15,047 nt of DNA from CAZPCT01 sp964585325 (GCA_964585325.1 CAZPCT010000023.1:1-15047); one strand, 5' to 3'. Shown: positions 6,321 to 13,199, counted from the first letter of the stretch. Notes: generated from the sequence alone by a model not told the origin. Numbers and translations: made by a program.

Positions 6321-7367
6321 ATGCTGACGGGAGGTTCTGGTTTGTTTTACATACTTGCGGCGCTTCTGGCGCTTTTTGGTTTTAGTATTGCCACCTACAT
6401 TCGGCACAAGAAGGCAAGCTTTCAACCACTTGTCTGCCCCATTGGCCACTCATGCGACACAGTCATTCACTCTGACTACTCCCGTTTTTTAGGTATTCCC
6501 CTTGAGTATATGGGGATGCTCTATTACGCGCTTGTGGCATTTTCATACATCACGCTTGTTCTGCGTCCTGAACTTGCCCTGCCTATAGTGTTTCTGGGGC
6601 TTTTGATTGTTTCCCTTATTGCGTTTCTTTTTTCTATATATCTTACGTTTATCCAGGCGTTCGCGCTTAAACAGTGGTGCACGTGGTGCCTCATTTCAGC
6701 GGGTCTCTGCACCCTTATTTTCTCCGCCACGCTCCTGGGCTCTGAGTACGGTTTTATAGCGCTTCTTGCGGAGCACAAGATGCTCTTTCTAGGGCTGCAC
6801 CTGCTGGGCTTTGCGTTTGGTCTGGGGGGAGCGACCATATCAGATATTATGTTCTTCAAGTTTCTGAAAGACTTTCGCATTTCTCAAACAGAGGCGAGCG
6901 TTTTGCGCACTCTTTCGCAGGTTATCTGGTTTGGGCTCGCGCTTGCGATTCTTTCGGGCTTGGGCATGTATCTCCCCGCTACGTCCTACCTTAATGAGTC
7001 GGCAAAGTTTCTGGTAAAAATGATTGTGGTGGGCGTTATTCTGGTTAACGGTGCATTTCTTAATCTCTATGTAGCGCCCAAATTGGTCACCATGACATTT
7101 GGGAAGTGGGAAGAGTCCGTGGCAGGTTCCATGCGAAGAGCGCGGAAAGCGGCGTTCGCGATGGGTGCTATTTCTATGGTTTCTTGGTATTCGGCCGCTA
7201 TTCTTGGTTTTTTAAATGCCTCCCCGGCCTCTTTTTCTGTGATACTCGGCATCTACGTTGGCCTCCTCGCCATTGCCATTGTGACAAGCCAGGTGATGGA
7301 GCGCATTATGGGACGGCTTCCTATGCCTTCACCGCCTGCTGGCGGGCCTGAAAACGAAGAAGCGTAA
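6321..7367 (+). CDS. Vitamin K epoxide reductase (VKOR) family protein with extra membrane domain
   Basis: A 348-residue polytopic protein. The first 150 residues are a VKOR domain: loop cysteines Cys39 and Cys45 in VCPIGHSC, the conserved SDYSRFLGIPLEYMG segment, and the redox pair Cys120/Cys123 in WCTWC. The CX5C plus CXXC spacing matches cyanobacterial VKOR. In bacteria these enzymes pass electrons from disulfide-forming partners to quinone, replacing DsbB. Bacterial VKORs are often fused to a thioredoxin-like domain. Here the rest (about 150-335) is instead more membrane segments with a conserved-looking RTLSQVIWFGLALAILSGLGM stretch (residues near 192-212), followed by a short acidic tail. 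That second half lacks cysteines and I cannot name it. It is preceded at 2 bases by the Cys-rich membrane protein, with no SD. Confidence 0.9.
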   Translation: MLTGGSGLFYILAALLALFGFSIATYIRHKKASFQPLVCPIGHSCDTVIHSDYSRFLGIPLEYMGMLYYALVAFSYITLVLRPELALPIVFLGLLIVSLIAFLFSIYLTFIQAFALKQWCTWCLISAGLCTLIFSATLLGSEYGFIALLAEHKMLFLGLHLLGFAFGLGGATISDIMFFKFLKDFRISQTEASVLRTLSQVIWFGLALAILSGLGMYLPATSYLNESAKFLVKMIVVGVILVNGAFLNLYVAPKLVTMTFGKWEESVAGSMRRARKAAFAMGAISMVSWYSAAILGFLNASPASFSVILGIYVGLLAIAIVTSQVMERIMGRLPMPSPPAGGPENEEA

Positions 7368-7382
7368 ACGCAACGCGCGGCG

Positions 7383-7391
7383 TGGTATAGT
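7383..7391 (+). promoter_or_regulatory. Extended -10 promoter of the metzincin-like gene (leaderless)
   Basis: TGG (7383-7385) plus TATAGT (7386-7391) forms an extended -10 element, with 7 bases to the ATG at 7399. An in-frame GTG at 7390 overlaps the -10 box and is rejected as a start. Confidence 0.6.
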
Positions 7392-7398
7392 GGGCACC

Positions 7399-8106
7399 AT
7401 GCACAAAGAAGACTACCCGCAATTTAGCAGTGATTGGAAAGACGGCGCGGATAAGCCGCCTGAGCACTCTTTTGTTTCAGACATTGCCAGGGTCGTTATT
7501 GGCCTTGTGCTTATTGCTGGGATGGTCTGGCTTTCGGGCGGGCACGATCTTTTCCGTTTTAGAGAGACGCCCGCGGGCATTGAACAAGAGAAGATGGAGA
7601 GCAAGGTTGACGCAGAGGAGCTCACCGTACCGCTTAATATTATTCTACTGCGGTCTGAGGGAGAGCTGGGGGCACGCCGGAACACAGATGACGTTGAGCG
7701 CTTGGTGACAAACGCCTCACATATTTGGGCCCAAGGAGCCATTACACTTGAGGTGGTACAGGTACAGGAACGTACGATGACAGACAACGAGATTTTTTCT
7801 TCGTTTCTTGATCCCACCGTGTTTAGACAACTACCCGAGTATGAAGAAGGAGTCGTGAACGTCATTCTTTCCCGCCACATTCCCGGCTCTGTAAACGGTG
7901 TTGCGTACGGTGGACTTGATACAATAACGGTAGCGGAGGTGGTAACAACATTTGATTTTCGTACATTTGCCCATGAGATAGGTCATCAACTTGGCCTTGG
8001 TCACGTACCGGACAGGGGACGCTTAATGTCTTCGGGAGAGATTGGGGCGGAGCTTACTGTTGAGGAAGTATTAGAGGCAAGGAGTTACGCGGAACGCTTT
8101 CAGTAG
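7399..8106 (+). CDS. Membrane-anchored metzincin-like zinc metalloprotease
   Basis: A 235-residue protein with a short charged N-terminus, one membrane segment at about 30-46, and an extracytoplasmic domain of about 185 residues. The zinc site is complete: HEIGHQLGLGH at 192-202 (His192, Glu193, His196, Gly199, His202), the elongated HExxHxxGxxH motif of metzincins, followed by Met210 in GRLMSSG as the Met-turn. The domain before it, including SRHIPGSVNGVAYGG, is of the size seen in small matrixin or archaemetzincin-like enzymes. No propeptide cysteine switch is visible; the mature region has no cysteine at all. It likely cuts proteins at the cell surface; the substrate is unknown. Neighbours are envelope proteins. 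Confidence 0.88.
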   Translation: MHKEDYPQFSSDWKDGADKPPEHSFVSDIARVVIGLVLIAGMVWLSGGHDLFRFRETPAGIEQEKMESKVDAEELTVPLNIILLRSEGELGARRNTDDVERLVTNASHIWAQGAITLEVVQVQERTMTDNEIFSSFLDPTVFRQLPEYEEGVVNVILSRHIPGSVNGVAYGGLDTITVAEVVTTFDFRTFAHEIGHQLGLGHVPDRGRLMSSGEIGAELTVEEVLEARSYAERFQ

Positions 8107-8120
8107 TTAGACTGTGCACT

Positions 8121-8142
8121 TATACTGAGAGGAGAGTATAAT
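8121..8142 (+). promoter_or_regulatory. Two -10-like boxes upstream of the DUF1761 gene
   Basis: TATACT (8121-8126) and a perfect TATAAT (8137-8142) lie in the 84-base gap before the GTG start at 8191, with no clear -35. They would give a leader of about 40-60 bases, unlike the leaderless pattern elsewhere. Confidence 0.35.
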
Positions 8143-8190
8143 GGGGAGAGAAGCACGCGTGTTCTTGATTTAAACTAATAACACTAGTAT

Positions 8191-8601
8191 GTGCCAATAG
8201 ATATCAATTACCTTGCGGTCTTGGTGGCCGCCATATCAAGTTTTGTTCTAGGGTTTGTCTGGTACGGGTTCGTGTTCAAGAAGCCATGGATCAAGGCCAT
8301 GGAGCTGAAGGGGGGTGACATGGAAATGAAGCACCCGAGGGTTCCCTATCTTATTTCGTTTATTGCCGCGTTCGTTATGGCAGCGGTACTGAGTCATGTT
8401 CTGGCAATGTACGATGTTACGTCTTCAGGTATGGCGCTCACGGGAGCTATTTGGCTCTGGCTCGGCTTTGTGGGCACAGTGATGGCCCGGAACTACGCGT
8501 ATGGCATGAAGAAAAATGCCGTCACGCTATGGTTCATAGACAGCGGGTACATTCTTGTTGAGCTTATTGTTATGGCGCTTATCGTGACGGCATGGGTGTA
8601 A
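8191..8601 (+). CDS. DUF1761 family membrane protein
   Basis: A 136-residue protein with four membrane segments and the DUF1761 pattern: an N-terminal helix followed by WYG (GFVWYGFVFKKPWIKAM), the central helix LISFIAAFVMAAVLSHVL, then AIWLWLGFVGT and a C-terminal helix beginning LWFIDSGY. Length is normal for the family, whose function is unknown. The start is GTG 8191; the overlapping ATG at 8189 is in another frame and meets a stop three codons later. No SD is present. The next gene begins 13 bases downstream, which suggests co-transcription with the VKOR-like protein. Confidence 0.82.
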   Translation: MPIDINYLAVLVAAISSFVLGFVWYGFVFKKPWIKAMELKGGDMEMKHPRVPYLISFIAAFVMAAVLSHVLAMYDVTSSGMALTGAIWLWLGFVGTVMARNYAYGMKKNAVTLWFIDSGYILVELIVMALIVTAWV

Positions 8602-8614
8602 TGCCTGCAACCCA

Positions 8615-9040
8615 ATGACCTCGTTTGCGCTCCTTTTTACGCTCTCGTGTATTGGTATTGCGGAAACCATTCACCTTATTGGGTTGCGGCGAGCAATTGA
8701 GGAGCGCCGTAAAGAGGGGGACGTCGTACACTCAAACGTCTTGCTCTCAAAATACAACGCACTCTTTCTGGGGGTGCACAATGACGTGATGGGGTTTCTC
8801 TTTTACGTTGCTTCAGCTGTTCTAACAGCCCTTCTCTTTTTGCAGACAGGCCCTGTTATGGTGATATATGCCGCAGAGATGGCCGCTATAACGGCGGCGG
8901 TCTTTACGTCACTTGTATTTGTATTTTTAATGTGGCGGGTGATACGGTACTGGTGCGTCTGGTGCCTTATGTCTGCCATCATAACGTTTGTTATGGGCTT
9001 TATAGCGTTCACGGCCGAGCTCGTACCCCGGGTCATTTAG
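8615..9040 (+). CDS. VKOR-like membrane protein lacking the loop cysteine pair
   Basis: A 141-residue four-helix protein that aligns by eye with the VKOR domain at 6321: SNVLLSKYNALFLG matches DTVIHSDYSRFLG, and YWCVWCLMSA (Cys114/Cys117) matches QWCTWCLISA. The positions of the two loop cysteines are occupied by other residues (a histidine stands where Cys45 of the paralogue would be), and the GIP turn is replaced by GVHND. One extra cysteine, Cys12, lies in the first helix. The quinone-side CXXC is therefore kept while the relay to an external thiol partner is lost. It may have an altered redox partner or a non-catalytic role. The start at ATG 8615, 13 bases after the DUF1761 stop, has no SD. 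Confidence 0.78.
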   Translation: MTSFALLFTLSCIGIAETIHLIGLRRAIEERRKEGDVVHSNVLLSKYNALFLGVHNDVMGFLFYVASAVLTALLFLQTGPVMVIYAAEMAAITAAVFTSLVFVFLMWRVIRYWCVWCLMSAIITFVMGFIAFTAELVPRVI

Positions 9041-9073
9041 GTCACGTAGTAATTAGGTTAATTAGAGAATTAT

Positions 9074-9475
9074 ATGATATTTCCTCGTCCCAACCCAATG
9101 CACATCATCCGTGTTGGTATTGCCATCACATTTTTGTGGATAGGCATTCTTATTTTGCAGGACCCGGTAGGATGGTCTGGCTTTATCCGCCCCTGGATGC
9201 GGGAGTATCTCATCTCTACACCAGAGCAGACTATGCAGATGAACGGCGTGTTTGACCTTGTGATTGGCGCACTTCTGCTTTTCAGTGTGCGCCAGTGGAT
9301 GACGTGGCTGGGAGCACTGCTTGCCGCGCTGCACATGATAACGGTGCTTGCAGTGGCTGGTATTGATCCCGTCACTGTGCGTGACATCGCTATCTTGTCT
9401 GGAGCGCTTGCCCTGCTCAGCTGGTCCTGGCCCGCAACATTGTGGCCACGGAAGGGTTCTAACATCCTTCAGTAA
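9074..9475 (+). CDS. DoxX-like four-helix membrane protein
   Basis: A 133-residue protein with four membrane segments (about 10-27, 57-74, 77-97, 104-120). The layout and the segment around VRDIAILSGALALLSW resemble the last helix of DoxX-type proteins (consensus roughly RDxxLLGxALAL), and the short loop between helices 2 and 3 fits too. DoxX relatives are membrane proteins linked in some bacteria to oxidative stress and thiol metabolism; no such link is shown here. The final codons GGT-TCT-AAC-ATC-CTT-CAG-TAA form the first of two direct repeats that bracket the next gene. Family call is moderate. Confidence 0.7.
   Translation: MIFPRPNPMHIIRVGIAITFLWIGILILQDPVGWSGFIRPWMREYLISTPEQTMQMNGVFDLVIGALLLFSVRQWMTWLGALLAALHMITVLAVAGIDPVTVRDIAILSGALALLSWSWPATLWPRKGSNILQ
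9456..9474 (+). repeat. Direct repeat, left copy (DoxX-like gene 3' end)
   Basis: GTTCTAACATCCTTCAGTA matches the copy at 10050-10068 at 17 of 19 positions. It covers the last codons and nearly the whole stop codon of the DoxX-like gene (SNILQ, then TAA). Confidence 0.75.
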
Positions 9476-9492
9476 CTGACCGCACTAAAAAT

Positions 9493-10026
9493 ATGTCTCT
9501 CTACTTTATTACAGGCAATGAAGGAAAACTTGCTGAAGTGCAAGGCATCTTAGAAGACGTAGAAGCCTTAGATATTGATTTGCCTGAAATGCAGAGCTTG
9601 GATGCTCACGAAATCATCAAGGCAAAATTGGAAGAAGCCAGGAAACATCACACAGGGGAATTAATTGTAGAGGATACTTCTCTCTATTTTGTCGGACTGA
9701 ATGGTTTACCTGGTCCTCTGATAAAGTGGTTTATGAAAACAATTGGGAACGATGGACTCTATAGAATAGCTGAAGCGTTTGAGAACTTTAATGCTGAAGC
9801 CAAGACAATCATTGGCTACGCTGATTCATCTGGAGAGATTTCTTTCTTTGAGGGTAAGATTAAAGGGACGATAGTTTCTCCGCGAGGAGAGGGATTTGGT
9901 TGGGATCCAATCTTTCAACCTGAAGGATATTCAAAAACCTTTGGTGAACTCTCTGCTGAAGAAAAGAACTCCTTCAGTATGAGGAAAATTGCTCTAGAGA
10001 AGTTAAAAGAAGTTCTCAAGAAATAA
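9493..10026 (+). CDS. rdgB: Non-canonical purine NTP pyrophosphatase (ITPase, RdgB/HAM1 family)
   Basis: A 177-residue enzyme that hydrolyses ITP, dITP and XTP to the monophosphate, removing deaminated purine nucleotides before they enter DNA or RNA. Visible motifs: substrate loop TGNEGK (7-12), VEDTS (59-63, catalytic acidic pair), LPGPLIKWF, and SPRGEGFGWDPIF (Trp137, Asp138). The LPGPxIKWF and FxPEGYxKTFxEL segments look more like the eukaryotic/archaeal ITPA branch than like E. coli RdgB. The C-terminal SHR motif reads SMR here. G+C is low: three lines I counted gave 42-45%, against 53% in the gene upstream, with A/T-ending codons common. The gene is bracketed by direct repeats at 9456 and 10050, which suggests acquisition as a single-gene insert. 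No SD; ATG 9493 gives normal family length. Confidence 0.93.
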   Translation: MSLYFITGNEGKLAEVQGILEDVEALDIDLPEMQSLDAHEIIKAKLEEARKHHTGELIVEDTSLYFVGLNGLPGPLIKWFMKTIGNDGLYRIAEAFENFNAEAKTIIGYADSSGEISFFEGKIKGTIVSPRGEGFGWDPIFQPEGYSKTFGELSAEEKNSFSMRKIALEKLKEVLKK

Positions 10027-10049
10027 AATAGAAGTCGTTTCTTAAACAC

Positions 10050-10068
10050 GTTCTAACATCCTCCAATA
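10050..10068 (+). repeat. Direct repeat, right copy
   Basis: GTTCTAACATCCTCCAATA lies 594 bases after the left copy and 24 bases after the ITPase stop. In the corresponding frame it reads CGT-TCT-AAC-ATC-CTC-CAA-TAG, that is RSNILQ and stop, the same C-terminal peptide as the DoxX-like protein with synonymous third-base changes and a different stop codon. No open frame leads into it (an in-frame TAA lies at 10043-10045), so it is a non-coding relic or an attachment-type sequence. Confidence 0.75.
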
Positions 10069-10109
10069 GCCCACCACCCCAGGTGGATGAAGTTGTTTCA
10101 GAAGTGGTG

Positions 10110-10115
10110 TAGAAT
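10110..10115 (+). promoter_or_regulatory. -10 box of the 69-aa membrane protein gene (leaderless)
   Basis: TAGAAT (5/6 to TATAAT) is followed by 6 bases and the ATG at 10122, with no SD. Confidence 0.5.
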
Positions 10116-10121
10116 AAGTAT

Positions 10122-10331
10122 ATGGCAAAGAAATCTCACGTATTTCACCTGCTCAGCATTCTTGTTGGGCTCATAGGTGTGGTGCAGCTTATCAGCGCCT
10201 GGGTGGTTGGAGACAGTGGCTCGGTTGGACAGTTCACGCAGGGTGAGCTGTACGTCAACGCGCTGCTCTTTTTAGTCATAGCCATCTGGCTGGCCCATGG
10301 CGTTATGATTCACCGTCACAACAACGACTGA
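10122..10331 (+). CDS. Small two-helix membrane protein
   Basis: A 69-residue protein with a basic N-terminus, two membrane segments (about 8-29 and 43-60) joined by a short polar loop rich in Gly and Ser, and a His/Asn-rich tail (HRHNND). No cysteine or catalytic motif is visible and I do not recognise the family. The -10 box 6 bases upstream and a hairpin right after the stop (10335-10359) mark it as its own unit. Codon use resembles the neighbouring genes, which supports it being real. Confidence 0.7.
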   Translation: MAKKSHVFHLLSILVGLIGVVQLISAWVVGDSGSVGQFTQGELYVNALLFLVIAIWLAHGVMIHRHNND

Positions 10332-10334
10332 GTC

Positions 10335-10359
10335 GGCGGCAAAATAAAGGTTTTGCGCC
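10335..10359 (+). terminator. Hairpin after the 69-aa gene, possible terminator without U-tract
   Basis: GGC (10335-10337) and GCAAAA (10339-10344) pair with TTTTGC (10351-10356) and GCC (10357-10359), a 9-bp stem with one bulged G and a 6-base loop. It begins 4 bases after the TGA. No T-run follows, only the GC-rich CGGGGGTG, so termination is uncertain; an mRNA 3' stabilising hairpin is an alternative. Confidence 0.4.
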
Positions 10360-10427
10360 CGGGGGTGTTTTCTGTTACAACAAGAGAAGAAAGAGCTGCG
10401 CTGGGGCGGTTTATTAAACAAACACAT

Positions 10428-11057
10428 ATGGACACACAAAAAATAGTCAAACTGTTAATAGGACTTTTGGTGGTCATTGTCGCGCTTGTGCTGGTCATCT
10501 GGGGACTGTCCGCGATGAACGGCGGTGACGAAGAGCAGGAGCTCTCAAACGAAGGTTTTGGTATAGCTAGTTTTGAAGAGTGCGTGGCGGCAGGATATCC
10601 GGTTATGGAATCCTTTCCACGCCAGTGCAGGACGCCTGACGGCACCGTCTTTACAGAAGATGGCTCTGTACGCCCAGGGACGGGTGGCGACAGCGGAGAC
10701 TCAGGCGGCGGCGCGTTTCAGACGCCGGCGGGACCAGTAACACTTTCTTATCAAGGCGGCATCCTCCGCCTTGATGCGTCTTTACAGAGAAATGACGCGT
10801 GCGTGAACTGGAAGGTTGAACAGTCGGGCCAGGGGAATATTCGGCTCAATATTGTGCAGGAGCGGACAGGAGAGGTATGCGCGCAAGTCATTTCTACACA
10901 GCAGGTGAATACCGTGGTGCAGGCGGGTTCAGCGGCTACGGTGACACTCGCGTTTGAAACCGACATAATTTTGTTTCAGGGCACGGTAAGTGAACTAAGC
11001 GGTTCCAGTGGGACAAACTCCAGCCAACCCGGGCAAGGGGACCCGTATGGCTACTAA
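10428..11057 (+). CDS. Anchored extracytoplasmic protein with FEEC...PRQC cysteine module
   Basis: A 209-residue protein. Residues 1-8 are short and basic, and residues 9-30 form an uncleaved-looking signal anchor (IGLLVVIVALVLVIWGLSAM). After it comes a compact motif with FEECVAAGYPVMESFPRQC, then RTPDGTVF, a module I associate with short secreted proteins of Patescibacteria; two cysteines 18 residues apart could form a disulfide. A Gly/Ser/Asp linker follows, then a roughly 95-residue beta-rich domain with two more cysteines (DACVNW and EVCAQV), and a Ser/Gly/Gln-rich tail. No catalytic motif is seen; it probably works at the cell surface. ATG 10428 is preferred over the distant TTG at 10353, which lies in the hairpin after the previous gene. 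Its last 11 bases overlap the endonuclease IV start. Confidence 0.82.
   Translation: MDTQKIVKLLIGLLVVIVALVLVIWGLSAMNGGDEEQELSNEGFGIASFEECVAAGYPVMESFPRQCRTPDGTVFTEDGSVRPGTGGDSGDSGGGAFQTPAGPVTLSYQGGILRLDASLQRNDACVNWKVEQSGQGNIRLNIVQERTGEVCAQVISTQQVNTVVQAGSAATVTLAFETDIILFQGTVSELSGSSGTNSSQPGQGDPYGY
11035..11040 (+). promoter_or_regulatory. Shine-Dalgarno-like site deciding the endonuclease IV start
   Basis: AAGGGG lies 6 bases before ATG 11047, inside the end of the upstream gene. It is one of only two SD-like sites I find ahead of a start in this window, and it supports ATG 11047 over the GTG at 11008. Confidence 0.5.
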
Positions 11058-11919
11058 GCGCTTGTCTGCGCAGGCAGGTCCACGTATTGGCGGGCACGTG
11101 TCCGTCGCGGGCGGACTTCATATGGCTATAGAGAATGCTCAGCGCATTGGTGCTGAGTGTTTTCAGATATTTGGCTCTTCACCACGCCAATGGACAACCC
11201 GCATGCCTAGCGCAGAAGGTGTAGCGCTGTTTAAGAGTGAGCTTGAAAAAAGTGGCATGGGCCCCGTGGTATTGCACGCGTCATATCTTGCGAATATAGC
11301 CAGTCCCATACCTGATCTGCGCAAGAAGTCCGTAGTAAACCTTGCCCAACATCTTCATATAGCCGATACGATAGGAGCGGAGGGACTTATTTTTCACATC
11401 GGCTCTGGCAAGGGCATGGCGGAAGAGAAAGCGGTTAAATATGTTGCAGAGGGGATAGAGAGCATTTTAAAAAAGGTGCCAGGAACGGCAAAGCTTATTA
11501 TGGAAAACACCGCAGGGGGTGGTCACCGCCTTGGCGGCGTTGATGATATGGCGGCCATTTTCAAGGCGGTTAAGTGGCACAAGCGGGTATCTGCCTGTTT
11601 TGACACTGCGCACGGCTTTGAATCGGGTATAATAGAGTATGGAAGCACGCAGGAAGTAAAAAAGTTTTTTAACACCTGGGAAAAACAGATAGGGTTAGAC
11701 AGACTCTCGTTCATTCACGCCAACGACTCAGCCACTGCGTTTGATTCCCGGCACGACAGGCACGAAAACATTGGGGAGGGAGAGATTGGTAAAGATGGCT
11801 TTGCCAATCTGACCGCAGAGAAGCGGCTTCACGCCATTCCATGGATACTAGAGACGCCCGGCTTTGACGGACACGGTCCAGACAAGAAGAACATAGACCG
11901 CCTCCGTTCATGTTTTTAA
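11047..11919 (+). CDS. nfo: Endonuclease IV (AP endonuclease, Nfo family)
   Basis: A 290-residue TIM-barrel enzyme that cuts DNA 5' to abasic sites and some oxidised bases during base excision repair. All nine residues that bind the three-zinc cluster in E. coli Nfo have counterparts: His77 (LHAS), His117 (FHIG), Glu153 (MENT), Asp186 and His189 (DTAH), His224 (FIHAND), Asp237 and His239 (DRH), and Glu269 (LETPG). The N-terminal GGHVS strand is also present (His17). Length is slightly above the 285 of E. coli Nfo. The start overlaps the end of the secreted-protein gene by 11 bases and has its own SD-like AAGGGG, so translational coupling is likely even though the two products work in different compartments. 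Confidence 0.96.
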   Translation: MATKRLSAQAGPRIGGHVSVAGGLHMAIENAQRIGAECFQIFGSSPRQWTTRMPSAEGVALFKSELEKSGMGPVVLHASYLANIASPIPDLRKKSVVNLAQHLHIADTIGAEGLIFHIGSGKGMAEEKAVKYVAEGIESILKKVPGTAKLIMENTAGGGHRLGGVDDMAAIFKAVKWHKRVSACFDTAHGFESGIIEYGSTQEVKKFFNTWEKQIGLDRLSFIHANDSATAFDSRHDRHENIGEGEIGKDGFANLTAEKRLHAIPWILETPGFDGHGPDKKNIDRLRSCF

Positions 11920-11965
11920 GTCAATGAGGAATTAGGGTAATCAGAAATTGCCAGCACACTAGCTC

Positions 11966-13177
11966 ATGTCGTATCACCCCGAGGACAGGCACCACTTTTT
12001 TCTTTTTAAAAACAAAGAGGTCACGTCTCTTTATCTAACAAGCTCTCTTCTCACGTTCGTTGAAGGGCTTATTGGTATTTTTATACCTATTTATCTGTGG
12101 AAGATTGGGTATGAGCTGTGGGAGATCTTTCTCTTTTTCGCCGTGCTCTCTGTGGCCTTCGTGTTTTTTTCTTTTGCCTTACTGCCCGTTCTCAGGCGTC
12201 TGTCTGACAAGGCCATGATGCTTACGGGTATACCGTTTCGCGTCATCTTTTACTACGGCTTCTCATTTCTTCCCGCCGCCCCGTGGCTTTTTTTCGCCCT
12301 GCCCGCAATTGCTGCCGTAGCTAATATCATGATAAACGTGGGGTATAATTTAGACTTTTCCGGCGCGTCTGACGAACGTGACCTGGGCAAAGAGGTAGGG
12401 TTGCGCTTTTCCATGTCTTCCCTCACCAAATTTGGGGCACCATTTATGGGGGGTGTCCTCATTGCACTTTTCAGCTTTAACGCTGTATTCATTATCGCCT
12501 CTCTCATCCTTGTGGCCTCTGTGCTTCCTTTGTTCTTCTTTCCCCCACGCCGTTCACCCGAACACCTTAACGCCCGTGTTATTTGGGGACACATAAAAAA
12601 CAAAAGTATCCGGCCGTTTAACTTCTCCGCCGCCGGCTACGCGGTAGAAAAGAGTATGGGCATGGACGTGTGGCCCCTGTTCATATTTCTCACGCTGGGA
12701 AGCCTAGAACAGTTTGGCGGTATCATTTCTCTTTCCCTGCTTGCGGGTGTCGTTACTACCTATGGAATGGGTGTGCTCACCGACCGTGGCAAAAGGCGAA
12801 CAGTCATTACTGTGAGTGTTGTTATAGGAACGATTCTGTGGGTTACCAGGCTATTTATTCTGCGCCCTGCAGGCGTTGCGCTAAGCAATATAGCCGGCGG
12901 GCTCAACTACAGCGGACTCATTATTCCCTGGTCCACGCAGTACTACAAGCTCGCTCAGGCCACCCATGTACCCGGAGTGTTTATAGTCTCCAGAGAGGTT
13001 CTCTATAACCTTTCGCGCGCCGTGGTCATGGTTGTACTCACACTTGTTGCGTTTGTGGCGAGCGGGCACGTGTTTAACATAAGTTACGTTATTGGCGCGG
13101 GTGCCACACTCCTGTTTTTGTATGCCAACAAAGAACACACCCGCAATCTTGATACGTTTATAAAAGAAGGAACGTAA
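11966..13177 (+). CDS. Major facilitator superfamily (MFS) transporter
   Basis: A 403-residue polytopic protein with about twelve hydrophobic segments in two halves separated by a charged linker near 190-220 (PPRRSPEHLNARVIWGHIKN). A motif A-like loop, GVLTDRGKRR (Asp273 to Arg278), follows the eighth segment, the place equivalent to the motif A repeat in the second half of MFS carriers. The N-half version, LLPVLRRLSDKAMM, is degenerate. The substrate cannot be read from the sequence; several Gly/Pro-rich helices and few buried charges would suit a lipophilic or drug-like compound, but that is a guess. Start ATG 11966 is preceded by no SD and no clear -10 box. The stop is followed after 22 bases by a terminator. 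Confidence 0.85.
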   Translation: MSYHPEDRHHFFLFKNKEVTSLYLTSSLLTFVEGLIGIFIPIYLWKIGYELWEIFLFFAVLSVAFVFFSFALLPVLRRLSDKAMMLTGIPFRVIFYYGFSFLPAAPWLFFALPAIAAVANIMINVGYNLDFSGASDERDLGKEVGLRFSMSSLTKFGAPFMGGVLIALFSFNAVFIIASLILVASVLPLFFFPPRRSPEHLNARVIWGHIKNKSIRPFNFSAAGYAVEKSMGMDVWPLFIFLTLGSLEQFGGIISLSLLAGVVTTYGMGVLTDRGKRRTVITVSVVIGTILWVTRLFILRPAGVALSNIAGGLNYSGLIIPWSTQYYKLAQATHVPGVFIVSREVLYNLSRAVVMVVLTLVAFVASGHVFNISYVIGAGATLLFLYANKEHTRNLDTFIKEGT

Positions 13178-13199
13178 TCAGTATCTAGCATTCGGTCTA

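Noticed and set aside
8151..8162. Palindrome CACGCGTG as an operator
   Set aside because: Only 8 bases are symmetric and the flanks do not extend it; too short to support a regulator site.
8141..8173. Ten-codon leader ORF (ATG at 8141) before the DUF1761 gene
   Set aside because: The ATG overlaps the perfect TATAAT; no attenuator or regulatory codon run is seen, and such short frames are expected by chance.
10071..10086. CCACC/GGTGG hairpin after the ITPase gene as a terminator
   Set aside because: A 5-bp stem with a 6-base loop and no T-run; too weak to call.
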